Assembly (NCBI GenBank): GCA_009839585.1
Contig: VXPI01000093.1
Location: forward strand, 1 to 9,468
Length of the DNA stretch: 9,468 bases
Direction of reading: 5' to 3'
DNA from: Gammaproteobacteria bacterium
GTDB taxonomy: Bacteria; Pseudomonadota; Gammaproteobacteria; Arenicellales; Poriferihabitantaceae
In this document: positions 1 through 6,890 of the stretch, in pieces
Numbering within the stretch: the first letter of the stretch is position 1
Layout: each line of letters begins with the position of its first letter
Notes under the pieces: model-generated
Database searches by the model: none
Told to the model about the DNA's origin: nothing
The model's input: only the letters and a program-made list of their open reading frames with translations
Made by a program: the position numbers and the translations under genes

Positions 1-369
1 GTGCCATGGCGGGCAAGGCAGAAATCCTGCTTTTTACTTGATCAGGAAATCAAAAATGAGGTGATTTTTCTCGGAATAATTCATAAATATTTTTATATTC
101 AATGAGATATATAGTTCTATTTTACTTGATGGGTACTTGATTGAAAGCGAATATTCACCGAAATCAGTGAACATGGATTTGTAATTTGATTCCATCAAAT
201 TTTCCGTAGTGCATCCCTGAAATTTGACCACAAATACCACAAGGGAAACCAACGGCTGGGCCATGGGAATATATGGGAGGGGGTATCTTGCCGTGGTGGA
301 AAATGTCTTGCCAAGCCACATAATACCATTGAATTCATGATTTACGCGGACTGCTTTGCAGGCCTGATT
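1..369. other. Gene-free, AT-rich left edge
   Basis: I find no convincing gene in this stretch. Roughly positions 40-205 are visibly richer in A and T than the rest of the window, and base composition returns to normal around 205-369. One reading frame on the minus strand (321 to 34, 95 codons) is open, but neither of its first two ATGs has a Shine-Dalgarno sequence, and its product resembles no family I know. A perfect 8-base inverted repeat sits at 183-201. The segment lies downstream of cysG on the minus strand, so part of it may be the 3' untranslated region of that gene. The base-composition change could mark older foreign DNA or a degraded gene, but nothing here proves it. Confidence 0.5.
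183..201. repeat. Perfect AT-rich hairpin
   Basis: AATTTGAT (183-190) and ATCAAATT (194-201) are exact reverse complements separated by the three bases TCC. On the plus strand the right arm runs into four T residues (200-203). The arms are nearly all A/T, so the stem would be weak and a conventional terminator role is doubtful. It may be chance in AT-rich DNA. Confidence 0.35.
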
Positions 370-1791
370 CTAATTGGCCGTGAGCTGGGAATCCTTGATA
401 TCAGTGCTTTCACGAAACCATCGCAGTTTTCGATGAAGTTCAACAACTGTGCCAATTATCAACAAGGTCGGTGGCTTGGCCGAGGCCCGCTCGACCAGGG
501 CAGGCAAGGTTGAAATCGTTGCACAATGTATTCTTTGATCGGGTGTGGTGCCTCGTTCAATGAGTGATGCTGGCATGTCAGGTGGCATGCCATTTGTGAT
601 GAGCTTTTCAGAGATGACTGGCAAACCGTTCAATCCCATGTAGATTACCACCGTCTGGTTTTCTACGACTAGCTGGTCCCAGGGCAGATTGACAGTACCG
701 TCCCGAAGCTGTCCCGTGACAAATCGCACTGATTGGGCATGATCCCGATGAGTAAGTGGAATACCACTATAACTGGCACATCCAGAGGCTGCCGTGATGC
801 CAGGAACTACCTGAAAAGGGATGCGCTGCTCGGCCAGCTTCTCGATTTCTTCACCACCCCGACCGAAGATGAATGGATCTCCGCCCTTGAGTCGTGCAAC
901 CCGTAGCCCTTTCTGTGCATATTCGACAAGCATCTCGTTAATGCAGGTTTGGGGTACGGAATGGTGAGACCGGCGTTTCCCGACATGAATCATGGTTGTT
1001 TCCGGATTTATCATGTCAAGAATAGGCTTCGAGACCAATCGGTCATAAAGTACAACCTGGGATTGCTGCAGCAATCGGTAGGCGCGAAACGTCAACAAGT
1101 CGGGGTCGCCCGGGCCTGCGCCAATCAAGTAAACCTCGCCAATACCAACATGGTGTTCGGGCTTGTTGAGGTAGCTTTCAAGCAATGCTTCGGCATCTTC
1201 ATGGTTTCCCGAGAAAACATGCTCGGCTACAGCACCCTGCAGCACTTTTCCCCAGAATCGTTTCCGGTCATCGGGTTCCATTAACGATTCACGAACCTTA
1301 TGCCGGTATTTTCCGACCATTCCAGCGAGTCTGCCATAGCTTACCGGGATTAGTGCATCGATGCGTTCGGCGAGAAGGCGCGCAAGCAGTGGAGAGGCGC
1401 TGCCGCTCGATACCGCAATCGTCATCGGCGATCTGTAGATGGCGCTAGGGAATGTAAAGTCCGATGAGGATGCGTCAGTTATCACGTTAACCGGAATATT
1501 CATCGATAGACATGCCTCGCGAATTTCCTGGTTGAGAGGATAATCATCCGTAGCGGCAATCACGAATGCATAGTCTTCAGTGATATCTTCTGCTGTCCAG
1601 GAACGCTCAATATATCTCCCCCCTCTCTGGATTGCGATGCCCTTGATTTCCTCGGTTGCACTTTTGGCCACAACATCAATCAAGGCACCTGCCTGATTAA
1701 TGATCCGTGCACGACGTGTGGCGATATTTCCGCCTCCAACAATCAGGAATCGCCGGTCTGACACGTTGACCATCAGTGGAAGGTGCTTCAT
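370..1791 (-). CDS. cysG: Siroheme synthase (fused CysG)
   Basis: This is a 473-residue cytoplasmic trifunctional enzyme that makes siroheme, the cofactor of sulfite and nitrite reductases. It methylates uroporphyrinogen III twice with S-adenosylmethionine, oxidises precorrin-2 with NAD and inserts iron. The N-terminal half carries the NAD-binding glycine motif VGGGNIATRRA (18-28) and the VSSGSASPLLARLL segment (127-140). The C-terminal methyltransferase starts at VYLIGAGPGDPDLLTF (220-235) and continues with Asp250, Lys272, LKGGDPFIFGRGGEE (301-315) and VVPGITAASGCASYSGIPLTH (328-348). Length is slightly above the roughly 457 residues of the enteric enzyme and both halves look complete. The chosen ATG is the natural N terminus, although its Shine-Dalgarno is poor. 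One oddity is that the position matching catalytic Asp104 of Salmonella CysG appears to be Thr105, followed by Asp106. No sulfate-assimilation genes are adjacent. Confidence 0.96.
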   Translation of the reverse strand: MKHLPLMVNVSDRRFLIVGGGNIATRRARIINQAGALIDVVAKSATEEIKGIAIQRGGRYIERSWTAEDITEDYAFVIAATDDYPLNQEIREACLSMNIPVNVITDASSSDFTFPSAIYRSPMTIAVSSGSASPLLARLLAERIDALIPVSYGRLAGMVGKYRHKVRESLMEPDDRKRFWGKVLQGAVAEHVFSGNHEDAEALLESYLNKPEHHVGIGEVYLIGAGPGDPDLLTFRAYRLLQQSQVVLYDRLVSKPILDMINPETTMIHVGKRRSHHSVPQTCINEMLVEYAQKGLRVARLKGGDPFIFGRGGEEIEKLAEQRIPFQVVPGITAASGCASYSGIPLTHRDHAQSVRFVTGQLRDGTVNLPWDQLVVENQTVVIYMGLNGLPVISEKLITNGMPPDMPASLIERGTTPDQRIHCATISTLPALVERASAKPPTLLIIGTVVELHRKLRWFRESTDIKDSQLTAN

Positions 1792-1829
1792 TGGTCTCGA
1801 AAAAATGGAAAAAATTCAGTGATCAATTG

Positions 1830-1835
1830 ATTATA
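1830..1835 (-). promoter_or_regulatory. Putative -10 box for cysG
   Basis: Read on the minus strand this is a perfect TATAAT, about 40 bases upstream of the cysG ATG. No good -35 hexamer is visible at 16-18 bases spacing, so the promoter is either weak or activator-dependent. A chance match in AT-rich sequence cannot be excluded. Confidence 0.35.
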
Positions 1836-1925
1836 TGTCTAGCTTGCCGATTTTCCGGTGAATTTGTAGAACGGGCATTCGTTATCAAGGCGTATTCAGC
1901 CTGATGGGTTCACGGCATTGCTGAA

Positions 1926-2003
1926 AATCGGGTCAGACCTTGATTTTTGGAGTATGATAAAGTCAATGCTATCGGGAAAAAGCCATGCAAAATATTTATC
2001 GGG
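1926..2003 (+). promoter_or_regulatory. Candidate regulatory region upstream of the hydrolase gene
   Basis: Three copies of (A/T)ATCGGG lie at 1926-1932, 1970-1976 and 1997-2003, all on the plus strand and within about 110 bases of the hydrolase start at 2033. A short palindrome, GGTC-A-GACC (1931-1939), overlaps the first copy and sits where a -35 element would be relative to a TATGAT at 1953-1958. The hexamer match at -35 is poor. This could be a promoter with operator sites. It is also possible that GGGTCAGACC is a remnant of one of the common dispersed GGTCAGA-type sequences seen in proteobacterial genomes. Confidence 0.25.
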
Positions 2004-2032
2004 TTGCAAAGTGAGAGGCTGGAGTTTGTTCT

Positions 2033-2767
2033 ATGAATACGCAAAATAAAAACGTGCAATACCAATGTGGCAACACGCAACACCAAGGCTACCTGGCGTT
2101 AGCCAAGTCAGACCAGCAACCGACACCGGGCGTCATAGTCATACATGAATGGTGGGGGATCAATGACTATATTCGGCACCGCTGCGACATGCTGGCGGAA
2201 CTGGGCTATACAGCACTTGGAATCGATTTGTATGGAGATGGGTATCAAGCGGAAAATCCGGAACAGGCCACCGTAGCCATGAATTCTGTGTTAAGCGATA
2301 TCGATCTGGCAAGTACCCGCTTGCGTGCAGGGCATGATTTACTACGGGCGCAACCGAGTGTCGATGCCGGTAAATCTGCAGCCATCGGTTATTGTTTTGG
2401 CGGCGCAATGGCGCTGCATATGGCCCGCTTGGGATTGCCTCTTTCTGCTGCTGTAAGTTTCCACGGCATTCTTTCCCCCTTTCATACGCCTGAGCCCGGC
2501 AGTATTCAGGCTCGGATTCTGGTCTGTCACGGTGAAGATGATGCCATGGTTTCCATGGATGATGTTGAAGCATTCCGCAAGGAGATGAACCGGCTTGGCG
2601 CGAATTATGAGGTAATCGTCCATCAGGGGGCAGGGCATGGTTTTACCAGTCCAAAGGCTGATCATAACGCCCAGAAACACGGTATCCCGGTCGGATACAA
2701 CGAGCAAGCCGACCAGGATTCATGGCAGGCCATGAAAGACCTGTTTTCCTCACTTTGGGGTAAGTGA
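2033..2767 (+). CDS. Dienelactone hydrolase family protein
   Basis: This is a 244-residue alpha/beta-hydrolase of the dienelactone hydrolase family, close to the usual 230-250 length and probably cytoplasmic because no signal peptide is visible. The catalytic triad is readable: nucleophile Cys121 in GYCFGG (119-124), Asp170 in HGEDDAMV (166-173) and His202 in GAGHGF (199-204). Glu39 in the IHEWWG segment (37-42) matches the conserved glutamate that activates the cysteine in this family. Classical members open dienelactones in chloroaromatic degradation, but most relatives near no catabolic genes have unknown ester or lactone substrates, and no such genes are seen here. A GGAG at 2021-2024 lies eight bases before the ATG. 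The gene diverges from cysG and is followed after 92 bases by the thioredoxin gene. Co-transcription with that block is possible but not shown. Confidence 0.9.
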   Translation: MNTQNKNVQYQCGNTQHQGYLALAKSDQQPTPGVIVIHEWWGINDYIRHRCDMLAELGYTALGIDLYGDGYQAENPEQATVAMNSVLSDIDLASTRLRAGHDLLRAQPSVDAGKSAAIGYCFGGAMALHMARLGLPLSAAVSFHGILSPFHTPEPGSIQARILVCHGEDDAMVSMDDVEAFRKEMNRLGANYEVIVHQGAGHGFTSPKADHNAQKHGIPVGYNEQADQDSWQAMKDLFSSLWGK

Positions 2768-2859
2768 TCCAGCCGTGATCAGAATTTGCGAATCAGTCTA
2801 TTTCAAAAATTTATCGAGTCGAATGAATTAGCGTCCAAACAAAATTGCAGGTTAGAACG

Positions 2860-3411
2860 ATGAACACTTCAGACAAACAATCCAGAACCGGTCAAATAAG
2901 CTGGATTATTGCGTTTTTCATGATTTTCCAGTGTGCTGTTGCAGAGGATACTCTCGTCGATCCGGGGAACTTTTTTGAAGCAACATTCGGTGATTTGCAG
3001 GAAGAACTAGAGATCGTTCAGGACGAAGAAAAAACCGCACTTGTAGTCATGTTCGAGACCAAGGATTGCCCATGGTGTGAGAGGATGAAGAAACAGGTAC
3101 TCAACCGGGCATCCGTCCAGGCCTTCTATCAGGAAAATTTCCGGGTTATTGCCATGGACGCAGAGGGCGATTTGATGGTCATTGATTTTGATGGAAATGA
3201 AATCGAGGAAAGTGAGTTTGCGTTAAAGTCCATGAGAGTTCGGGCCACTCCGGTATTTGCCTTTTTCAATCCACAGGGTGAGCTGATTACCCGATATACC
3301 GGAGCACTCAAGAGCGCTGATGATTTCATCCTGCTCGGAAACTATGTGATCGAAGAGAAATATCAGGACATGAAATTCAGCAAGTATCGCCGAGAGCAAG
3401 CAAAGTCCTGA
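2860..3411 (+). CDS. Exported thioredoxin-like protein, CPWC (SoxW-like)
   Basis: From the ATG at 2860 this is 183 residues. Residues 13-28 form a hydrophobic signal peptide with likely cleavage after AVA (26-28), so the protein should act in the periplasm. A thioredoxin fold follows: the redox motif CPWC (70-73) after the strand LVVMFE, and the cis-proline segment RATPVFAFF (128-136). It resembles SoxW and the thioredoxin_2 group, which reduce or exchange disulfides on periplasmic sulfur or cytochrome proteins. An in-frame TTG at 2845 would add five residues but has no better ribosome site; the ATG has an AGG eight bases upstream. The gene sits 40 bases before the TolC-like gene on the same strand. 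Its region after the active site shares spacing and motifs with domain 1 of the tandem thioredoxin at 6996-8054. Substrate and electron donor are unknown. Confidence 0.88.
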   Translation: MNTSDKQSRTGQISWIIAFFMIFQCAVAEDTLVDPGNFFEATFGDLQEELEIVQDEEKTALVVMFETKDCPWCERMKKQVLNRASVQAFYQENFRVIAMDAEGDLMVIDFDGNEIEESEFALKSMRVRATPVFAFFNPQGELITRYTGALKSADDFILLGNYVIEEKYQDMKFSKYRREQAKS

Positions 3412-3451
3412 CTGCCTATTCTCGATAAGCCCTGCTCGATAGATTTTCAGG

Positions 3452-4771
3452 ATGTCTGTAAGACCCGGACATCGGCTGTTGGTGGCTGGATGGGCTGTAC
3501 TACTGGCTTTTTCCATGGAATCTGGGCAAGCAGCAACCGTTGCGCCTGAACCCTTTCCGGATGTGCTGACGCTGGAGAAGGCACTTGACATGCTTGATCA
3601 GAATTACCCTGATGTGATGTCCGCACAAGCCTCGATCAGCAAAGCCAGGTCCGAAGTGTTGTCAGTGCAGGCAAGGCAGACAACCCGGGTCTATGCAGAG
3701 GCCGAACTCCGACAGGCCGACCGGCACATCCCTTCACGCACTGAATTTATTGATGACAGCCGAATTCGGTTGGTGGTGAATACACCATTGAGCGATTTTG
3801 GCATGACGCAAACCCGACATGATGGTGCCAGCCTTAGTCTTGATGCCAGGCAGCTTAATTATCAGAGAGTTCGAGCCGAGAATCGTCTGCAGGCCATCAA
3901 GGCTTTCTTGAATGTGATTCTGTCCGACTATGCCTACATCGTTGCCGATGAAGATATGACGCTGGCGTTCCTGCAATATGACCGGGAACTTGAGAAGATG
4001 GAACGGTTCGAGGACGCAAATCCGGTCGAGGTGGCACAGAGAGAAGTACGCTATCTTGATAAGTTTGCAATACGTAGCGAGGTTGATAACCAAAGACGGA
4101 GAACCCGTCTTCGACTTGCCTTGGTGCTGAATCGTCCTGAAGCCTATCCGGATCAAATGGTTGAACCAGACCTGTCAGTCTATGATCGCCCCGTTCCGGA
4201 ATATGATGAAATTCTGGCAAAAGCGTTATCGAATGCACCTGAAATGGAAATTGCACGTTTGAATATTGCTGCGGGTCAAAAGCGACTGCAGGCAGCCAAA
4301 ATGCAGCGGCCAACTCTTGGATTGAAGTTTGAAGCAATTGGTTATTCAGAAAGCTATCCCGGAAGTCGGGATGATCTACGCGCTTCGGCCTTTCTCAGCT
4401 TTCCGATTTTTTCGGGGCTTAGCCGAGATGCTGAAATTGTTGAGACCATGGCAGAACTCGATCAATACAGTGCCGAATTGAATTCGGTCGAATACAAATT
4501 GCGCATTCAAGTCCTGGAACTCGTTCAGGAACTAGAAAGCAATCAGCTCGAGATAAACGCAGCGAACAGGGAACTGGAATACCGGGAGCACGAACTGGAC
4601 CGAATCAGACTGGAATATGAACTAGACTACCGAGCGAGTATCGGAGAGGGTAACCTGAATGTCGCAAAAGCCTTGTATAGGCTTATGAAAGCGAACTATG
4701 AAAAGGTCCTGATTTGGGAACAATTGGACACGCTGACAACCATGTTGCCTGCTGAAGCGAACAATTCCTGA
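3452..4771 (+). CDS. TolC-like outer membrane efflux channel protein
   Basis: This 439-residue protein belongs to the outer membrane efflux protein family, whose trimers form a beta-barrel with a long alpha-helical periplasmic tunnel. An N-terminal signal peptide (hydrophobic 9-21) probably ends near SGQA (24-27); no lipobox cysteine is present, unlike OprM-type members. The two internal repeats typical of the family are visible. The first begins at LTLEKALDMLDQNYPDV (39-55) and runs through LVVNTPLSDFGM (107-118). The second begins around EILAKALSNAPEME and includes the matching barrel segment SAFLSFPIFSGLSRD. Long heptad-like helices fill the rest. Length is normal for the family. The start at 3452 has only a weak ribosome site. 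It is followed after 14 bases by the adaptor gene, so the two are almost certainly one transcript. What is exported is not evident. Confidence 0.9.
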   Translation: MSVRPGHRLLVAGWAVLLAFSMESGQAATVAPEPFPDVLTLEKALDMLDQNYPDVMSAQASISKARSEVLSVQARQTTRVYAEAELRQADRHIPSRTEFIDDSRIRLVVNTPLSDFGMTQTRHDGASLSLDARQLNYQRVRAENRLQAIKAFLNVILSDYAYIVADEDMTLAFLQYDRELEKMERFEDANPVEVAQREVRYLDKFAIRSEVDNQRRRTRLRLALVLNRPEAYPDQMVEPDLSVYDRPVPEYDEILAKALSNAPEMEIARLNIAAGQKRLQAAKMQRPTLGLKFEAIGYSESYPGSRDDLRASAFLSFPIFSGLSRDAEIVETMAELDQYSAELNSVEYKLRIQVLELVQELESNQLEINAANRELEYREHELDRIRLEYELDYRASIGEGNLNVAKALYRLMKANYEKVLIWEQLDTLTTMLPAEANNS

Positions 4772-4785
4772 ATTGGAGGACGACC

Positions 4786-5538
4786 ATGAGTATTGGCAAA
4801 AAGTCGATTCTGTTTTTTCACCTCAATATACTGGTGTTCTTTGCAGCCCCCGCTTTTGGGGAATTGATCGGGCAGGTCTCGCATGAACGTGTTTATCATT
4901 TGGGCGTCGGTGTCAGTGGCGAGGTTCGCACGTTTCCTGCTGAAAGAGGCATGCAAGTCGAGAAAAATACAGTGTTGTTAGCCTTGCAGGATGCCCATCT
5001 TCAGGCCGCACTGAAAGCTGCTCAAAGTGCATCGGAACTGGCAGACGCCCTTTTTGCAGAGGCCAATCGAGCCTATGAACGGGATGTGGAGTTATATGAT
5101 GAAGGTTCCCTGTCGCTCAGTGAACTGGAAGCGTCCCAGAATAACCATAAACAACGAATGCATGTTCAGGACCTTCGTGCCCGGGAACTGGCTGAACAGG
5201 AGCATTTCATTCAATTGAGTCGCATTCTGGCACCTGAGGCGGGAGTCGTAATCGACTGGTCTGTTCATCAGGGAGAGCGTGTCAATCCTGATGTGCCTCC
5301 GACTGTCCAGATACTGTTTGGTGCCGGCGACAAGGTGTTGGAAGTGGCATTAGGGGAAACGAGCAACCAGTTGCCTGAGGCAGGCGCAACAGTCAGTTTG
5401 ATTGACATGACCGGGACTGCAAGGCCCGCAATGGTTCAACGTATTGAAGTGATTGCAATCAGAGGGGTTGTCAGGATTTATGTTGATAACCCCGAACAGT
5501 TGCCGGAGTTCGGAACCTATGTAGCCATCGCAAGATGA
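4786..5538 (+). CDS. Periplasmic adaptor (membrane fusion protein), short form
   Basis: This 250-residue protein resembles the RND/HlyD-type membrane fusion proteins that link an inner-membrane transporter to a TolC channel. A signal peptide (hydrophobic 8-24, likely cleavage after AFG at 23-25) replaces a membrane anchor. The first lipoyl half (about 43-70, including AERGMQVEKNTVLLAL) leads into a helical hairpin rich in Ala, Glu and Leu (about 71-145). The second lipoyl half follows at LSRILAPEAGVVIDWSVHQGERVNP (144-168), written here as positions with key residues Pro150, Gly153 and Gly163. A small beta-barrel domain and a C-terminal beta segment complete it. It is shorter than the usual 350-400 residues, with a reduced membrane-proximal part. 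GGAGG at 4775-4779 sits six bases before the ATG. No inner-membrane pump follows, which is unusual. The gene ends nine bases before a strong inverted repeat. Confidence 0.87.
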   Translation: MSIGKKSILFFHLNILVFFAAPAFGELIGQVSHERVYHLGVGVSGEVRTFPAERGMQVEKNTVLLALQDAHLQAALKAAQSASELADALFAEANRAYERDVELYDEGSLSLSELEASQNNHKQRMHVQDLRARELAEQEHFIQLSRILAPEAGVVIDWSVHQGERVNPDVPPTVQILFGAGDKVLEVALGETSNQLPEAGATVSLIDMTGTARPAMVQRIEVIAIRGVVRIYVDNPEQLPEFGTYVAIAR

Positions 5539-5546
5539 TGGGTAAC

Positions 5547-5573
5547 CCGGGGACATTACAATGATGTCCCCGG
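5547..5573. terminator. Inverted repeat, likely bidirectional terminator
   Basis: CCGGGGACAT (5547-5556) and ATGTCCCCGG (5564-5573) are perfect 10-base inverted repeats around a 7-base loop. It lies between the plus-strand adaptor gene (ending at 5538) and the minus-strand rhodanese gene (ending at 5584), exactly where a shared terminator is expected. The stem is GC-rich and strong, but no clear T-run follows on either strand, so efficiency as an intrinsic terminator is uncertain. It may instead stabilise the 3' ends of both transcripts. Confidence 0.6.
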
Positions 5574-5583
5574 ATTGATGGAA

Positions 5584-6285
5584 TCAGGGCTTGGCGGTTG
5601 ACAGTCCCAGAATTTCCCAGGTTTGCATACCACCACGATACCACTTGATACGCTCGGCTGGATAGCCGTATTTGAGCAGGGTACTTATGCTTGCTGGTGA
5701 TTGACCGCACCACATGCCGTTACAAAATAGCACCAGTGTCTTGCAGTTCGAGTAATCGAATACTTCAGAGACCGTGTTATTGGCCAGCGCTTCATCAATC
5801 GCAAAAACATCCGCTCCACCAACGGTAGCAACATTGAATTGGTCGGTCATGATACTGGTGATACCTTCTGTGGTAGCACCTTTCGCCGGTACCAGGTCAG
5901 TCCAGGGGATGTTTACTGCTCCCGGTATGGTACCTTTTGCCACCCAGTCTGGCGTACGAGAGTCAATGAGCAGAATGCTGGAATCGCCGCCGGACATTTT
6001 GGACGCATAATCAAGCACCTCGATTTCACCCAGTGTTTCCACGCCGGGTGCCAGTGACATCGGCTGAATGCAAAATGGGGGGCAGGGGCGAGAGGTTCGG
6101 GAATATGCCGGAAGTACAGTGTTACTGTTGTCCTGGTTCCTCATGACTTCAACGGGCTGGCCGTTGTGCATGATGGTTACCGACATCAGGTCCGGGGTAA
6201 TTCCGACTGGCTTGTTTTCGGCTTGTGCACTGATGCTCAGGCCGAGGGTCAGTGCAGTAATGACAATAATCAAAGATTTTTTCAT
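5584..6285 (-). CDS. Exported rhodanese-domain protein with Cys-X4-Cys active loop
   Basis: This is a 233-residue protein with a clear signal peptide (hydrophobic 4-20, likely cleavage after AQA at 20-22), so it should be periplasmic. The second half is a single rhodanese domain: LLIDSRTPDWVAKGTIPGAVNIP (105-127, key Asp108 and Arg110), the catalytic loop opening with LVLFCNGMWCGQSP (184-197), and the late WYRGGMQTWEILGL segment (215-228). Cys188 is the predicted sulfur-carrying residue. The sixth loop position, arginine in many rhodaneses, is Cys193, so a second thiol sits in the active loop. A further CPPFC motif (68-72) precedes the domain. Rhodaneses move sulfane sulfur between thiols; the partner here is unknown. 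AGGAGG, seven bases upstream of the ATG, is an excellent ribosome site. It is convergent with the adaptor gene and near two exported thioredoxins. Confidence 0.9.
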   Translation of the reverse strand: MKKSLIIVITALTLGLSISAQAENKPVGITPDLMSVTIMHNGQPVEVMRNQDNSNTVLPAYSRTSRPCPPFCIQPMSLAPGVETLGEIEVLDYASKMSGGDSSILLIDSRTPDWVAKGTIPGAVNIPWTDLVPAKGATTEGITSIMTDQFNVATVGGADVFAIDEALANNTVSEVFDYSNCKTLVLFCNGMWCGQSPASISTLLKYGYPAERIKWYRGGMQTWEILGLSTAKP

Positions 6286-6328
6286 TGGTTGTCCTCCTGT
6301 ATCATTTCTGATTTATGGTTAATCAATC

Positions 6329-6337
6329 AGTATAGCA
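6329..6337 (-). promoter_or_regulatory. Extended -10 promoter for the rhodanese gene
   Basis: On the minus strand this reads TGC-TATACT, an extended -10 element matching five of six -10 bases, located 44 bases upstream of the rhodanese ATG. No consensus -35 is visible, which is typical of extended -10 promoters. The ribosome site AGGAGG (6293-6298) lies between it and the start. The remaining sequence up to 6577 shows no gene and no clear terminator for the small gene upstream. Confidence 0.45.
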
Positions 6338-6577
6338 AATTTGTACGCTGATATTGTTCCGAAAAATCAAGCGGGAGACAACCCCGTTTGTTGGTTGGAA
6401 AATAGCGAAATGGATTGCTCGTGGATATGATGACAAGCCATTATGCGACTAATGTCGTTTGGATTGACCAACGACCAAGAGCGAATTACTGGCTCTGTGT
6501 AGGGCTTTGCACTTGGATATAAGAATCCGGGCCGATAGGCTGGCGGTTTTGAAAGAAAAAGGAATGATGATCAAGAA

Positions 6578-6796
6578 TCAGCATTCGGGTTCGGTATCAA
6601 GAATCAGTTCGGTGGGCGTTCCAGTACTATCCTGCTCTTCTTTATCGCCCTCGGTATCGTCATCGGAGGAAGATTCTGTTTGATATAGTCGCATATCCTG
6701 CGAGTTCGTCAAGAATTCTTCGGAGATGGTGGTGCCGGCTATGCTGTTAGTGGCAATAAAAAACAGTGTTATCAGAATTTTAGTCGCCATATTCAT
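6578..6796 (-). CDS. Small secreted acidic protein with C-terminal cysteine
   Basis: I do not recognise this 72-residue product. Residues 5-20 (KILITLFFIATNSIA) look like a Sec signal peptide with cleavage after SIA (18-20), leaving about 52 residues. The mature part is strongly acidic and low in complexity: a Ser/Asp/Glu-rich centre including SSSDDDTEGDKEEQDS (42-57), then TELILDTEPEC. The only cysteine is the last residue. I chose the ATG at 6796 because GAGG lies eight bases before it and it places the signal peptide at the N terminus; an ATG at 6814 adds six residues but has no ribosome site. An extended -10 element lies upstream. Signal peptide, ribosome site and promoter together suggest a real gene. 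It could be a metal-binding, thiol-carrying or structural peptide. It lies between the rhodanese and tandem-thioredoxin genes on the same strand. Confidence 0.6.
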   Translation of the reverse strand: MNMATKILITLFFIATNSIAGTTISEEFLTNSQDMRLYQTESSSDDDTEGDKEEQDSTGTPTELILDTEPEC

Positions 6797-6804
6797 TGCT
6801 TGAA

Positions 6805-6808
6805 CCTC
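6805..6808 (-). promoter_or_regulatory. Ribosome binding site deciding the start of the small acidic protein
   Basis: GAGG on the minus strand is eight bases upstream of the ATG at 6796. It lies inside the coding sequence that would result from the upstream ATG at 6814, which itself has no such site. This supports the shorter 72-residue product. Confidence 0.5.
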
Positions 6809-6890
6809 ATTCATGCCGGTGCCTGGCCAGGCTAAATTTAGGCATCCTAAGCGCTTGGAACGGTCGTCCGGCTAACCGACATATACCCGG

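Noticed and set aside
34..321. 95-codon open frame on the minus strand
   Set aside because: Neither early ATG has a ribosome site, the frame spans the AT-rich patch and normal DNA, and the product resembles no family I know; kept only as part of the gene-free left-edge entry.
949..1448. Open frames on the plus strand inside cysG
   Set aside because: They are antisense to a gene whose motifs are unambiguous; their products have no recognisable domain.
1931..1958. Full sigma-70 promoter for the hydrolase gene
   Set aside because: TATGAT at 1953-1958 is acceptable, but no -35 hexamer fits at 16-18 bases; recorded only as a tentative regulatory region.
5584..6285. PQQ-dependent catabolism CXXCW-motif protein
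   Set aside because: The cysteines are arranged as CNGMWC and CPPFC, not CXXCW, and no PQQ dehydrogenase genes are nearby.
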